This document shows, one piece after another, positions 5,344 through 5,401 of a stretch of DNA of 5,401 nt. Made by a program: the position numbers and the translations under genes. The stretch is from assembly GCA_945947045.1 (NCBI GenBank), contig CAMEXG010000136.1, positions 1-5,401 of the forward strand, in the 5' to 3' direction. The stretch comes from an uncultured Spirochaetales bacterium (GTDB lineage: Bacteria; Spirochaetota; Spirochaetia; Sphaerochaetales; Sphaerochaetaceae). The first letter of the stretch is position 1. Every line of letters begins with the position of its first letter. Below the pieces are notes generated by a model. The model did no database searches and had not been told where the DNA came from. It saw only the letters and a list, made by a program, of their open reading frames with translations.

Positions 5344-5401
5344 ATGGCAAAAGAAAAGAAGAGTGCGGTAAAGGCTGCTACTCTTGCTGTTTCAATAGCT
5401 C
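5344..5401 (+). CDS. Start of a membrane protein, probably the ECF S component; 3' end outside window
   Basis: Only 19 codons are visible: a lysine-rich start (MAKEKKSAVK) running into a hydrophobic stretch (AATLAVSIA). A short basic N-terminus before the first helix is common in ECF substrate-binding S proteins, and the position directly after ATPase and EcfT genes is where such a gene is expected. The protein family itself cannot be recognised from this fragment; a signal peptide of an exported protein would look similar. The substrate cannot be inferred. Confidence 0.5.
   Translation, partial: MAKEKKSAVKAATLAVSIA

Overview
The window carries seven genes, all on the + strand, packed head to tail with short gaps or overlaps. 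Two are cut by the window edges. The theme is ECF-type (energy-coupling factor) micronutrient uptake with associated enzymes and one regulator. Codon use is rich in AGA/AGG and GAA/GAG, base composition is moderately AT-rich, and most genes have a recognisable Shine-Dalgarno sequence. This fits a host-associated anaerobic bacterium, for example a gut spirochaete (Treponema/Sphaerochaeta-like) or a Clostridia-like Bacillota. I cannot decide the phylum from the sequence alone.

Region 1 (1-1467): the C-terminal part of an EcfA-type ATPase, then an FkbM-family methyltransferase whose ATG overlaps the ATPase stop codon (ATGA). These look like the last two genes of an upstream operon. Region 2 (1468-2355): a 114-base intergenic stretch containing a run of nine G, then a response regulator with a SARP-like winged helix and a short BTAD-like tail. 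Region 3 (2356-5401): a good candidate promoter, then a class IV PLP aminotransferase, a double-domain ECF ATPase, an EcfT transmembrane protein and the first 19 codons of what is probably the substrate-binding S component. Genes in region 3 overlap or lie a few bases apart, so they should be one translationally coupled operon.

How the genes probably work together: the double ATPase, EcfT and the gene starting at 5344 would form a dedicated ECF importer. The aminotransferase made from the same transcript probably acts on the imported compound or on a related amino acid. The regulator sits between two ECF loci and may control one or both, but nothing in the sequence proves this.

The points most worth a second look are: the G9 tract placed where slippage could alter regulator expression; the lopsided double ATPase, in which the weakened motifs gather in one of the two ATP sites; the aminotransferase built into a transporter operon; and the FkbM methyltransferase with an extra N-terminal nucleotide-binding-like domain coupled to an ECF ATPase. 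All protein families here are known. I saw no CRISPR array, tRNA, rRNA, insertion sequence or phage gene.
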